From NCBI GenBank assembly GCA_035626155.1, contig DASPOF010000125.1:1-12854 (forward strand): a stretch of 12,854 bases of DNA, written 5' to 3'. Shown here one piece after another: positions 1 to 7,309 of this stretch. The stretch comes from DASPOF01 sp035626155. GTDB taxonomy: Bacteria; Desulfobacterota; Binatia; Binatales; Binataceae. The position numbers and the translations under genes were made by a program. The stretch's first letter is position 1, and the number at the start of each line of letters is the position of its first letter. The notes under the pieces are model-generated. The model did no database searches, was not told where the DNA came from, and saw nothing but the letters and a program-made list of their open reading frames with translations.

Positions 1-897
1 CGTGACCATCGCGGGATTGGTTCCCCAGGTGACCTGGGGCGCGAAGGATGCCGCATCGAACGCGATGCTTCGATCGAAGCGCGCGCCGTCGTCGCTCTTG
101 CATTCAAGCCACCGCTTCGCGAGCGCATCGAACTCCGCGCCGGCGGGGACGTAACGCCGCCCGCGCAGATAATCGACCGTCTTTTGATCCGCGGCGACCA
201 TGCCCGCGCGCGCGCCCGCCTCGATCGACATGTTGCAGACGGTCATCCGCTCTTCGATCGAGAGCGCCTCGATCGCTGCGCCGCGATACTCGATTACCGA
301 GCCGGTGGCGCCGTCGGTTTTGATCCGGCCGATGATTCCCAGGATGAGGTCCTTCGCGCCGACGCCCGCCGCGCGCTCGCCATCGACGCGGATTTCGAGC
401 GTGCGCGGACGCTGCTCCCACAGGCATTGCGTGGCGAGCACGTGCTCGACCTCGCTCGTGCCGACGCCGAATGCCAGCGCGCCGAATGCGCCGTGGGTGG
501 CAGTGTGGCTGTCGCCGCAGGTGATCGTCATCCCGGGCTGCGTCAGCCCGAGTTCGGGCCCGATGACGTGGACGATTCCCTGCTCAGGCGATCCGAGGTC
601 GAACAGCTTCACGCCGAACTCGGCGCAGTTGCCCCTGAGCGTCTCGACCTGGAGCGCGGAGTCCGGGTCCTGGATTGGCCGGGAGCGATCGGTGGTCGGG
701 ACGTTATGGTCCATGGTCGCAAACGTGCGATGCAGCGCGCGGATTTTGCGTCGCGTCTGGCGGAGCCCTTCGAACGCCTGCGGCGATGTAACCTCATGAA
801 TCAGGTGAAGATCGATATAGAGCAGGCTGGGCGCGCCGGCCTTTTCTGCTACGACGTGGTCGCTCCAGATCTTCTCGAAGAGAGTTCTTGCCGCCAT
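1..897 (-). CDS. leuC: 3-isopropylmalate dehydratase large subunit (partial, C-terminus off window)
   Basis: LeuC pairs with LeuD to isomerise 2-isopropylmalate to 3-isopropylmalate in leucine biosynthesis, in the cytoplasm. The first 299 residues are visible and read closely parallel to E. coli LeuC: TSPQAF (37-42), TMDHNV (61-66), and the aconitase-family block GDSHTATHGAFG from residue 128, continuing into GTSEVEHVLATQ. The last visible residues (QVTWGTNPAMVT) match the LeuC stretch before the first iron-sulfur cysteine, so the three 4Fe-4S ligands lie beyond base 1. The ATG at 895-897 is supported by a GGAGG eight bases upstream and by alignment to the family N-terminus. The frame is open to the window edge. 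LeuC is strongly preferred over other aconitase-family proteins because the N-terminal match is near full length. Confidence 0.96.
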   Translation of the reverse strand, partial: MAARTLFEKIWSDHVVAEKAGAPSLLYIDLHLIHEVTSPQAFEGLRQTRRKIRALHRTFATMDHNVPTTDRSRPIQDPDSALQVETLRGNCAEFGVKLFDLGSPEQGIVHVIGPELGLTQPGMTITCGDSHTATHGAFGALAFGVGTSEVEHVLATQCLWEQRPRTLEIRVDGERAAGVGAKDLILGIIGRIKTDGATGSVIEYRGAAIEALSIEERMTVCNMSIEAGARAGMVAADQKTVDYLRGRRYVPAGAEFDALAKRWLECKSDDGARFDRSIAFDAASFAPQVTWGTNPAMVT

Positions 898-905
898 TCA
901 GGGAA

Positions 906-910
906 CCTCC
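906..910 (-). promoter_or_regulatory. Ribosome binding site of leuC
   Basis: On the minus strand this reads GGAGG, eight bases before the leuC ATG. The spacing is ideal and it fixes the start codon. Confidence 0.8.
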
Positions 911-932
911 GAGCCTGCGGTGCGAACTTCGT

Positions 933-960
933 ATTATGCGCGATCGATCGTAGCGGTAAA
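933..960 (-). promoter_or_regulatory. Candidate sigma70-type promoter of leuC
   Basis: On the minus strand a -35-like TTTACC (955-960) and a -10-like CATAAT (933-938) are 16 bases apart. Transcription would begin near 926, giving a leader of about 30 bases before leuC. A perfect 10-base palindrome, CGATCGATCG (941-950), fills most of the spacer and could be an operator. In this GATC-rich sequence it may also be chance. No attenuator or leader peptide fits in so short a leader. Confidence 0.5.
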
Positions 961-1039
961 AGCGCGCCGCCGCGGCGCGACTTGCGGGCGGTTGAGTTCG
1001 ACGCCCATTTGCTGGTACTCGACTGGGCTTGGCGCGCCG

Positions 1040-1987
1040 ATGGCCGACGAATCGCAAAGCCCGTCCTTCTTCAGATGGAAGCGCGACCTGCTGACCCAGC
1101 TCGAACGCGGCAGTCAAATCGCCCGGACCGCAGCCGGCCCGATCGAGTACTTCTCGACGGGCGACGGCCCGGTGATCCTGGGGATGCATGGAACTCCGGG
1201 CGGATACGATCAGGTCAAGCTCGTCAGCGGCGACATGGCGGGTGGCGGATTCCGCGTCATCGGTTGGTCGCGGCCGGGTTACTTGCGCACACCGCTGGAG
1301 GTGGGCAGGGACTTCGCCGAGCAGGCCGATGCGGCCGCGCGGCTGCTGGATTCGCTCGGCGTCGAACGGGCCTCGGTCTTCAGCGCCTCGGGAGGAGGAC
1401 CGGCCGGCTATTACTTCGCAGCGCGCCACCCCGATCGCGTGTGGGCGCTGGTCGCCGAATGCGCGATAAGCTGCCGGTTCGGATCGGAACTGAGGGCCGC
1501 GCAGCGTTACCTGATGAAGTTCGCATTGAACGATTTCGGGACGCACCTGATCGATTGGTTTGCAATGCGATTTCCGCGCTCCGTCACCCGGCAAGCGATC
1601 CGGATCGAAAGCACGCTCGATCGGGCAAGCGCCGCCGCGCTCATGGAGCAAGTGACGGCCGATCCGGCGAAGACCGGTTTTGTCCTGGGCTTGCTCAGAA
1701 CGATGTACCCGGCGAGCGCGCGGGTGGCGGGCGTAATCAACGACTTTGAGCAGTTCGCGCGGCTCGGCCCGCTTCCGTTCGAGCAAATCCGCTGTCCGGC
1801 GCTCATCATCCACGGCACTCACGATGCCTCGGTGCCAATCGAGCATGGCGAGGACGCATCGCGCGCGATTGCCCGCGCCGAGTTCATGCGCATCGACCGC
1901 GGCACGCATCTGCTCTGGATCGCACCCGAGGCGGACGATATCCGGACCAGAAGCATCGACTTCCTGAAAACGCACGCGCCGCGCTGA
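1040..1987 (+). CDS. Alpha/beta hydrolase fold protein
   Basis: This is a 315-residue soluble serine hydrolase of the alpha/beta fold; the substrate cannot be read from sequence. The oxyanion-hole HG of HGTPGG is at 50-55. The nucleophile elbow reads SASGGG (115-120) with Ser117 as the likely nucleophile; its first position is Ser where the classical G-x-S-x-G has Gly. The acid is probably Asp262 in HGTHDASVP, and the catalytic His is His290 in RGTHLLW. Residues from about 145 to 235 would form the lid. No signal peptide or membrane segment is seen. The ATG at 1040 is chosen although its SD is weak. An upstream in-frame GTG at 920 would add 40 non-conserved residues across the leuC promoter. 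The gene is divergent from leuC and followed by 170 bases before the next gene. Confidence 0.88.
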   Translation: MADESQSPSFFRWKRDLLTQLERGSQIARTAAGPIEYFSTGDGPVILGMHGTPGGYDQVKLVSGDMAGGGFRVIGWSRPGYLRTPLEVGRDFAEQADAAARLLDSLGVERASVFSASGGGPAGYYFAARHPDRVWALVAECAISCRFGSELRAAQRYLMKFALNDFGTHLIDWFAMRFPRSVTRQAIRIESTLDRASAAALMEQVTADPAKTGFVLGLLRTMYPASARVAGVINDFEQFARLGPLPFEQIRCPALIIHGTHDASVPIEHGEDASRAIARAEFMRIDRGTHLLWIAPEADDIRTRSIDFLKTHAPR

Positions 1988-2076
1988 ACGCGAGCGCGCC
2001 ATTCCTCTCCGCGCGTGGAGTTGCGTATCTCTGAGTAAATCCGCGTTTGCACCCACTACACCGCGATCATTCGACA

Positions 2077-2105
2077 TTGCCCTAACCGGGGAGCGGCCCT
2101 AGAAT
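2077..2105 (+). promoter_or_regulatory. Candidate sigma70-type promoter for the small-protein pair
   Basis: TTGCCC (2077-2082) and TAGAAT (2100-2105) are separated by exactly 17 bases, close to the TTGACA/TATAAT consensus. Transcription would start near 2112, about 45 bases before the first small gene. It would serve both small genes. Confidence 0.6.
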
Positions 2106-2157
2106 CGAGCGCGGTTCCGATCGCGATCGAGCGCACACAATTTGCAGGAGGCCCATG

Positions 2158-2469
2158 ATGAGCAGATTAAAGTACCTGCCAATCGCTTCACTGGCGGCCG
2201 CAGCGCTGGCGCTGAGCGGATGCGTGTATCTGAGGTCGAGTTCGATTTCTGACTCCAGCGGCAAGGGCAACCCGGTCAGCGCCCAGGCCAGCGATACGGG
2301 CTACCTGACCCTTATTGGGCCGGGGAACGTGACCAAGACCGCCGCCGATTCGCTGATTAGCCAGTGCTCGAGCGGCAAGATAACCGACGTGCAATCAGAA
2401 CTGAGCGTGAGGGATTTCCTGGGGATCGTTCAAGTTTACCAGGCCACCGCGAATGGCGTCTGCCTGTAG
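2158..2469 (+). CDS. Small predicted lipoprotein, tandem paralogue 1 (unknown function)
   Basis: This 103-residue protein was not assigned to a known family. It has a short basic start, a hydrophobic segment (6-19) and a canonical lipobox LSGC with Cys22, so it is probably exported and lipidated. The mature part carries SSGKGN (33-38), ASD (44-46), SQC (68-70), SGK (72-74) and Cys102 near the C-terminus; C70 and C102 could form a disulfide. The downstream gene encodes a paralogue that aligns without gaps over about 90 residues. Two ATGs exist, at 2155 and 2158. The second is chosen because AGGAGG (2146-2151) is then six bases away instead of three, and because it places the lipobox Cys at position 22, as in the paralogue. 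Placement in the envelope is inferred; partner and role are unknown. Confidence 0.82.
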   Translation: MSRLKYLPIASLAAAALALSGCVYLRSSSISDSSGKGNPVSAQASDTGYLTLIGPGNVTKTAADSLISQCSSGKITDVQSELSVRDFLGIVQVYQATANGVCL

Positions 2470-2512
2470 GACGAATTCCAACCCTGACGTAACGGCCCGA
2501 TTGGAGGATACC

Positions 2513-2821
2513 ATGAGCAAATTTTCACGGCTGCTTATTGCGGCTTTCGCTTTGACCTCACTCGGCGCCTCGGCCTGCATCTTTGTTCAGACGGGCACCG
2601 TTTCTTCATCGGCGGGCAAGGGCAATTCCGCCACCGCCTCGGCGTCCGACTGGGGCATTCTGCACCTGACGGCGCCGGAAGGCCTGACGTCGACCGTAAA
2701 CAGTCAGCTACTGAGTCAATGTCCGAGCGGGAAGGTTTCGAACGTGAGTACTCAGTTCGATGCGCGCGAATTCTTTGTCGCTCAATTGTACACGGTGACT
2801 GCGAGCGGTCAGTGCCAATAA
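2513..2821 (+). CDS. Small predicted exported protein, tandem paralogue 2 (unknown function)
   Basis: This 102-residue protein is a paralogue of the gene just upstream, roughly 35-40% identical by eye. The shared positions are Cys22, SSAGKGN (32-38), ASD (44-46), G48, L50, P55, SQC (68-70), SGK (72-74), R85, F87 and a penultimate Cys (C101). The N-terminus is a signal peptide ending in SLGASAC. Position -3 of its lipobox is Ala instead of Leu, so lipidation of Cys22 is less certain than in paralogue 1. The start is fixed by GGAGG (2503-2507), five bases before the ATG. The gap to paralogue 1 is 43 bases, so the two are probably co-transcribed, and a hairpin follows at 2849-2877. A tandem duplication is the simplest origin. 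No function is assigned. Confidence 0.82.
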   Translation: MSKFSRLLIAAFALTSLGASACIFVQTGTVSSSAGKGNSATASASDWGILHLTAPEGLTSTVNSQLLSQCPSGKVSNVSTQFDAREFFVAQLYTVTASGQCQ

Positions 2822-2848
2822 CGCTAAACTGATCATCGAGCAATCACT

Positions 2849-2877
2849 AGCAGGCTGGTGATGAATCCCAGCCTGCT
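2849..2877 (+). terminator. Hairpin, candidate terminator after the small-protein pair
   Basis: A perfect 10-base stem, AGCAGGCTGG (2849-2858) with CCAGCCTGCT (2868-2877), encloses a 9-base loop. It lies 28 bases past the stop of paralogue 2, between convergent genes. On the plus strand only a mixed pyrimidine run (CCACCCTCTTCG) follows, not a T-tract, so intrinsic termination is plausible but not certain. The symmetrical stem could also act on leftward transcription from the cupin gene. Confidence 0.5.
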
Positions 2878-2928
2878 GCCACCCTCTTCGTGTCCTGCGG
2901 AAGATGGTTGGCCGGGCGAATAGCTATA

Positions 2929-3483
2929 TCACTTTCGGCGCTGACTGCGTTGGCGAGTCGATCCAGCGCCTAAGCGGCGTCGAAGCGCGTCGGGCATCCC
3001 GTCATGCGCGCCGAGGCGGCGCTTGGGAACATCTTCCCACCATGAGTTCCATGGCATGTCACCGCGGCGCTGAGGATGGAGGGGATAGTAGATGCGATTG
3101 TCCCATCGCGAAGCCTCCCCTCCCACCAGAAGCAGGGCCTCGTGCTCGCAATTGTTTATGAAGCAATGGCAAATGCCGGTCCCGGCGGGAAAAGCTGCCA
3201 ACTCCCCAGGCCGCATCCGGTGAAGAGACCCGTCTATCCACGCGTCGACCTCGCCCTCGAGAACGTACACGAACTCTTCTTCCTTTTCCTCCGCGTGCGG
3301 CCACGAGCTTCGCTCTCCCGGCGGCAATCGGACCAGGTTCACGCCGATCTTGTGAAGGCCCGCGGCTCTGCCTATCGCCCGGGTGTAGCCAGTGTATTCC
3401 TCGCTATTAGGGTAGTGATGGCGCGTCTCGCGGACTGATGCGCCGGCGATTATGAATGGCGGCCGCCTGGTGTGATTCGTCAT
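2929..3483 (-). CDS. Cupin-domain protein
   Basis: This 184-residue protein has a single cupin barrel at about 45-125. Motif 1 reads PPGERSSWPHAEEKEEEF and ends in EFVYVLEG (70-77). Motif 2 reads PGELAAFPAGTGICHCFINN (92-111). Likely metal ligands are His63, Glu70 and His106. The usual first His of the HxH pair is absent (Trp61-Pro62 occupy that stretch), and six rather than three or four residues separate His63 from Glu70. NRIYYPLHP after the barrel is typical of a subgroup of stand-alone cupins of unknown substrate. The C-terminal 30 residues are strongly basic. The ATG at 3483 starts just before conserved-looking sequence but has no clear SD; an in-frame ATG at 3522 would add 13 residues. 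The gene lies 113 bases past dinB on the same strand and faces the small-protein pair tail to tail. A sugar or small-molecule role is possible; none is assigned. Confidence 0.85.
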   Translation of the reverse strand: MTNHTRRPPFIIAGASVRETRHHYPNSEEYTGYTRAIGRAAGLHKIGVNLVRLPPGERSSWPHAEEKEEEFVYVLEGEVDAWIDGSLHRMRPGELAAFPAGTGICHCFINNCEHEALLLVGGEASRWDNRIYYPLHPQRRGDMPWNSWWEDVPKRRLGAHDGMPDALRRRLGAGSTRQRSQRRK

Positions 3484-3596
3484 CCGTTTCGTGTAGCACG
3501 GCCGCCCGACAGAGGGCGACATACTTTTAGCGGCGGTCGCGTCTTCGCCAGCAAAGGCCCCGCCAGGAGATTCGACAAAACAGTGTGAGGCCCGTC

Positions 3597-4850
3597 CTAC
3601 TTGATGCTCCGGGAGGGGGCGGCGCGATCGGCGCGCGCGAAGCCGCGGGTGATCGCCTTTTCGCCGAAGCGATCCATTACCGCATCGAGCGCGCGGTTGA
3701 GGCGCGCGCGTTTGGAGTCCTCGCCCGCAGGAGAATCGAAGAGTCCCAACTGCGCCGCCTCCGCGCGTTCGAGATTGTGCATTTGCACGCCGGCAAGCCT
3801 CACGCGCTCGCGCGCGGGCGCGCGGCCGAGCAGTTGAATTGCGACGCGCGTGATCTCGGCGCCATCATCGGTCGCGCGATCGAGCGTGAAGCTTCGCGTG
3901 ACGAGCGGGTAACGTCCGCCGCCGAGCCCGCGCGCGAGCTTGAGCTTGAGCGTGACCGTGCGCGCGCGAACCGAGTCGGCGCGCAGGCGGCGCGCGAGCG
4001 CCTCGCCGTGCGCGATGAGCGCGGAGCGAAGCTGGCCCGAGTCGAGTTCGAGATCGTGCTCGAACGTGTTCTCCTCGCCGTAGGATTTGCGCTGCCAGTC
4101 GGCGATGACGGGGCGCGGATCGATTCCATTGGCAAGCTCGTGCAGATGAGGCCCGAGCGATCCGAAGTGCGATTTGAGTTCGGCGCCGTCGCGGCAGGCG
4201 AGATCCCCGATCGTGACGATGCCGCCCTCGTGCATTCGCGCAAGCGTCACCCGGCCCACGCCCCATAGCCGCTCCACGGGGAGAGGCCAGAGAAATTCGC
4301 GCAGATGCTCCGGGCCCAGCGAAAGCAGGCCGTCGGGCTTGGACATGTCGGATAGGATTTTCGCCGCCATCTTGATCGGCGCGACGCCGACCGAAACCAC
4401 AAGCCCCGTCTCCTCGAGGACGCGCCGCTTGAGCGCGCGCGCCGTCTCGATTGGCGCGCCGAGCAGGCGCTCGGCGCCGGTCAGATCGATGAACGCCTCA
4501 TCGAGCGAGAGGGGCTCGACGATCGGGCTGAAGCTGTCGAAGATGCTGCGGACCGCGCGCGAAACCTCGACGTACCGGTCCATCCGGCCGGGAACGAAAA
4601 TCCCCTGCGGGCAGAGACGGCGCGCCTCGCCGCTCGGCATCGCGGCGCGCACTCCGAATTTGCGCGCCTCGTACGATGCGGACGTGACGACGCCGCGAGC
4701 GCTCCTGCCGCCCACGATCACCGGCAATCCGCGCAGCGCCGGGTCATCGAGCTGCTCGACCGACGCATAGAATGCGTCCATGTCGGCGTGCGCGATCACG
4801 CGCGGCCATCGCTCGGATTCGCTCGCGCTCAAGCCGGGGCCGGAGGTCAC
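3597..4850 (-). CDS. dinB: DNA polymerase IV (Y-family translesion polymerase)
   Basis: DinB copies past DNA lesions at low fidelity, recruited to forks by the sliding clamp. All hallmarks of an active enzyme are seen. Asp23 sits in HADMDAFYASVEQ, with Tyr28 at the steric-gate position that is Phe13 in E. coli. Asp117-Glu118 sit in SLDEAFID. GVVTSASYEARKFGV (53-67) forms the fingers, and the thumb helix-hairpin-helix has LWGVGRVTLARM near 195-206. The little finger covers about 240-350. A consensus clamp-binding motif, QLGLF (367-371), is followed by a 46-residue tail. Length (417) is somewhat above E. coli DinB (351) and normal for bacteria with a C-terminal extension. The start is a GTG at 4850 with poor SD, 15 bases after the hemG stop, suggesting translational coupling at the end of the haem cluster. 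No LexA box was recognised upstream, so damage induction is not supported here. Confidence 0.96.
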   Translation of the reverse strand: MTSGPGLSASESERWPRVIAHADMDAFYASVEQLDDPALRGLPVIVGGRSARGVVTSASYEARKFGVRAAMPSGEARRLCPQGIFVPGRMDRYVEVSRAVRSIFDSFSPIVEPLSLDEAFIDLTGAERLLGAPIETARALKRRVLEETGLVVSVGVAPIKMAAKILSDMSKPDGLLSLGPEHLREFLWPLPVERLWGVGRVTLARMHEGGIVTIGDLACRDGAELKSHFGSLGPHLHELANGIDPRPVIADWQRKSYGEENTFEHDLELDSGQLRSALIAHGEALARRLRADSVRARTVTLKLKLARGLGGGRYPLVTRSFTLDRATDDGAEITRVAIQLLGRAPARERVRLAGVQMHNLERAEAAQLGLFDSPAGEDSKRARLNRALDAVMDRFGEKAITRGFARADRAAPSRSIK

Positions 4851-4865
4851 GCTGGCAATTTTATC

Positions 4866-6284
4866 TCATCGCGCGCCGGCCAGGCGCTCGAAGACTTTCT
4901 CGGCCGCCTGCTCGCCGCCGTGCACGCAATCGGGGATTCCGACGCCGCGGAATGCTGCGCCGGCGATTGCGAAATTTTCGATCTCCGCGGCGGCGCTCTC
5001 GATTTGCGCGATGCGGTCGAGATGGCCGACCTCGTATTGCGCCATCGCATCGGGCCATCGCTGCACAAGCGCCATCCCCGGCGCGGCCGTTACGCCGAGC
5101 AGCGCGCGGAACTCATCGCGCGCCGATGCGACCAGGTCGTCGTCGGATTGCGCCATCATCCCGCTCTGCAAGACGCCGCCGAGGAAGACGCGGGCGAGGA
5201 TCGTGCCGGCGGGCGCGCGGCCGTCGAACTTGAGGCTTGAAAAACTGCCCGCGATTATCTTGCGCTGCTCCGCGATCGGCGCCACAAATCCGACCGAGCG
5301 CGGCGCGCTTGGGAAATCGTTTGCGCGATACGTCAAATTGACGGTCGCGGCGGACGCATAATTGATCGTCGCGAGCATCCCGGCGAGCTTTGGCGCGATC
5401 GGCCCGATGAGCCGCGCGGCTGCATACGCGGGCGCAGCGCAGACTATCGCGTCCGCGTCGAGCGGGGCTTCACCGGCGAGTTTGACGCGCCATTTTCCGC
5501 TCTCGTGCTCAAACGCCTCGGCCTTCGCGCCGAAGCGAATCGAATCGGCAAGCCGCCCGGCGAGCGCATCGACCAGCGTGCTGAGCCCGTTTCGGAAACT
5601 CACGAACATGCTCCATCGCGCGCCGCTCGTGCCCGCCGATTGCCCGGCGCGCATGCGCTCGGCCGCACGCAGGCCGAGATAGAGGCTTCCATAGCGCCGC
5701 TCCATCTCGACGAAGCGGGGAATCGTCGCCGCGATGCTGAGCCGCGACGCGTCGGACGTGTAAATTCCGCCGGCCAGCGGCTGGGCAACGCGATCCAGCA
5801 CCTCGCGTCCGAGGCGCCGCGTGACGAACGAGGCGAGACTCTCATCGCCGCCCCCGCGCCTGCGCGGAATCAGCGGTTCGAGCATGATCCGGAGCTTTCC
5901 GAGCGGCGTGAAGATCGGCGTCTTGAGGATCGGCGCAAGACGCGCCGGGGCGAGCAGCGAAAAGCCCTCGGGAACTTCGGCCAGGCGGCCATCGCGCACC
6001 ACGAGCGTCGTTCGGAACTCATTGCGCGGCGCGACCAGTTCGCGCTCCAGGCCGAGACGCTTCGCGAGTTCAACCGCCCACGGTTTTTCGGTGAGGATCG
6101 AATCCGCGCCGGTCTCCATCACGAATCCGTCGCGCCGAATCGTGTGCAGCGGGCCGCCCGCCCGCGCGCCTTGCTCGAGCAGCGTCACTTGCAGCGGCAT
6201 CTCGCGCGAGGCCGCCAGCTCGCCGAGCCGATGCGCCGCCGCAAGGCCGGTAATTCCGCCGCCGATCACAACGACGCGCCGCAT
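4866..6284 (-). CDS. hemG: Protoporphyrinogen/coproporphyrinogen oxidase, FAD-dependent (HemY type)
   Basis: This oxygen-dependent flavoenzyme aromatises protoporphyrinogen IX (or coproporphyrinogen III in the coproporphyrin-dependent branch) in late haem synthesis; it acts at the membrane or in the cytoplasm. The 472-residue chain begins with a Rossmann FAD motif, VVVIGGGITGLAAAHRL (4-20). Then come LLEQGARAGG and RRDGFVMETGADSIL, the substrate-side segment QPLAGGIYTSDASRLS, and the family C-terminal FAD block AGAAFRGVGIPDCVHGGEQA. It is the HemY/PPOX type (often labelled hemG by annotation pipelines), unrelated to the short flavodoxin-like HemG of E. coli. The ATG at 6284 places the FAD motif right at the N-terminus, as is usual. 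A TTG at 6302 preceded by GAGGG is a possible alternative adding six residues. It lies between hemH (91 bases upstream) and dinB (15 bases downstream). Its FAD would come from RibF, encoded in the same cluster. Confidence 0.94.
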   Translation of the reverse strand: MRRVVVIGGGITGLAAAHRLGELAASREMPLQVTLLEQGARAGGPLHTIRRDGFVMETGADSILTEKPWAVELAKRLGLERELVAPRNEFRTTLVVRDGRLAEVPEGFSLLAPARLAPILKTPIFTPLGKLRIMLEPLIPRRRGGGDESLASFVTRRLGREVLDRVAQPLAGGIYTSDASRLSIAATIPRFVEMERRYGSLYLGLRAAERMRAGQSAGTSGARWSMFVSFRNGLSTLVDALAGRLADSIRFGAKAEAFEHESGKWRVKLAGEAPLDADAIVCAAPAYAAARLIGPIAPKLAGMLATINYASAATVNLTYRANDFPSAPRSVGFVAPIAEQRKIIAGSFSSLKFDGRAPAGTILARVFLGGVLQSGMMAQSDDDLVASARDEFRALLGVTAAPGMALVQRWPDAMAQYEVGHLDRIAQIESAAAEIENFAIAGAAFRGVGIPDCVHGGEQAAEKVFERLAGAR

Positions 6285-6375
6285 TTTCGAGGATTGCTCC
6301 AATTCGCCCTCGCTTCAGCCTTCTCCCGCGCCACGCGGCGACTTGCACGCGATCAAAACGGAATTGCGCCGCATC

Positions 6376-7302
6376 TCAACCAACATGGCTCCGCACTATC
6401 TCGGCCATCATCTCGATGAACATTGGATGGTCGCCAACCGTCCCGGCCCGCTCCATTCGAACGCCCGCCTCGCGCGCGATCGCCGCCGCGGCGACATCCA
6501 GATCGTAGAGCACCTCGACGTGATCGCTGAGGAAGCCGATTGGTACGACCACCGCCGCCGAGCCCGCCTCGAGCTTCCGCAGCGCCGCACCGATGTCGGG
6601 TTCGAGCCACGGGTCGCGCGGACCGCCGCTGCGGCTTTGAAACGCGAGCGTCCACGACGCGAAGCCGAGTTCGGCGGCAACCAGCCGCGACGATTCGGTC
6701 AACTGATCGACATAGGGCGATCCTTTCGCCATCGCGACCGGGATGCTGTGCGCGGTGAAGATCAAGTGGGCGCGCGAGCGCGCGACCGCATCGAGACGCT
6801 CGACGGCCTGGGCGGCGCGCCCGGCGATCGCCGTGATGAATTTCGGGTGGGCGTGCCACGGCTCGGGATACTCGAGTTGCGGAGCCGCGGCGCCAAGCTT
6901 CTCCGCAGCCGCGCGAACGCTTTCCTGGTAGCGTTCCCAACTGCTCTCAGAGCGATAGGCCGCCATGATGAAGCCCAGGGTGCGGCGCGCGCCGGATGCG
7001 GCGAGCGATTGGAGCGCCGAGTCGATGTACGGCTCCCAGTTGCGCATCCCGACCGCGATCGGGATTTTGATCCCGTCGCTCGCCAGGCGCTCGCGGAGCG
7101 CCCCGGCCTGTCTGATCGTGATTTCGTTATACGGCGAGCGCCCGCCGAGAAGTTCGTAGTGACGCACGACCTCCTCGTAACGCTCGCGCGGAATCGGCCG
7201 TCCGCGCAGGACGTTGTCGAGGAACGGACGCACTTCATCGGCGCGAGTCGGCCCGCCGAATCCGACGATCAATACCGAGTCGCACGGGCGCGTGGCGCTC
7301 AT
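6376..7302 (-). CDS. hemH: Ferrochelatase
   Basis: Ferrochelatase inserts Fe2+ into protoporphyrin IX, or coproporphyrin III in the CpfC branch. The 308 residues match the short Bacillus-type enzyme (310) with no C-terminal 2Fe-2S extension. Catalytic His185 is in FTAHSIP and Glu263 is in SDHVEVLYDLD. Other anchors are GGRSPYNEIT (53-62), VGMRNWEPYI (84-93) and FQSRSGGPRDPWLEPDI (221-237). The N-terminal strand reads VLIVGFGGP, placing Phe15 where Bacillus CpfC has the haem-contacting Tyr13. The ATG at 7302 is preceded by CCGGAGG, which lies inside the last codons of hemDE; the hemDE stop is only seven bases upstream, so the two are translationally coupled. Branch assignment (protohaem or coprohaem) is open. 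Confidence 0.95.
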   Translation of the reverse strand: MSATRPCDSVLIVGFGGPTRADEVRPFLDNVLRGRPIPRERYEEVVRHYELLGGRSPYNEITIRQAGALRERLASDGIKIPIAVGMRNWEPYIDSALQSLAASGARRTLGFIMAAYRSESSWERYQESVRAAAEKLGAAAPQLEYPEPWHAHPKFITAIAGRAAQAVERLDAVARSRAHLIFTAHSIPVAMAKGSPYVDQLTESSRLVAAELGFASWTLAFQSRSGGPRDPWLEPDIGAALRKLEAGSAAVVVPIGFLSDHVEVLYDLDVAAAAIAREAGVRMERAGTVGDHPMFIEMMAEIVRSHVG

Positions 7303-7309
7303 CGCCGCT

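Noticed and set aside
941..950. Cyanobacterial HIP1-type repeat (GCGATCGC) as a genome signature
   Set aside because: GATCG-rich words are common here, but the gene content and order do not suggest a cyanobacterium, and many instances fall out of the exact octamer.
920..1039. Longer hydrolase starting at GTG 920
   Set aside because: It would add 40 residues without likeness to the fold and cover the leuC promoter; the ATG at 1040 gives a normal length.
184..1749. Long plus-strand open frame of 521 codons across leuC and the hydrolase
   Set aside because: It runs antisense to clear LeuC and out of frame with the hydrolase. Its product is Arg-rich low-complexity sequence with no family likeness, a known by-product of GC-rich codon use.
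794..2077. Minus-strand open frame of 427 codons opposite the hydrolase
   Set aside because: The plus-strand hydrolase has an intact triad and fold motifs; the antisense product shows none.
2158..2821. Assignment of the small pair to the TRL-like lipoprotein family
   Set aside because: Size and lipobox are similar, but the characteristic motifs of that family as I know it are not present.
3484..3596. Separate promoter or terminator between dinB and the cupin gene
   Set aside because: The only -35/-10-like pair (TTGCTG and TAAAAG) has a 19-base spacer, and no stem with a T-tract was found. A short 5-pair stem at 3503-3518 is too weak to call.
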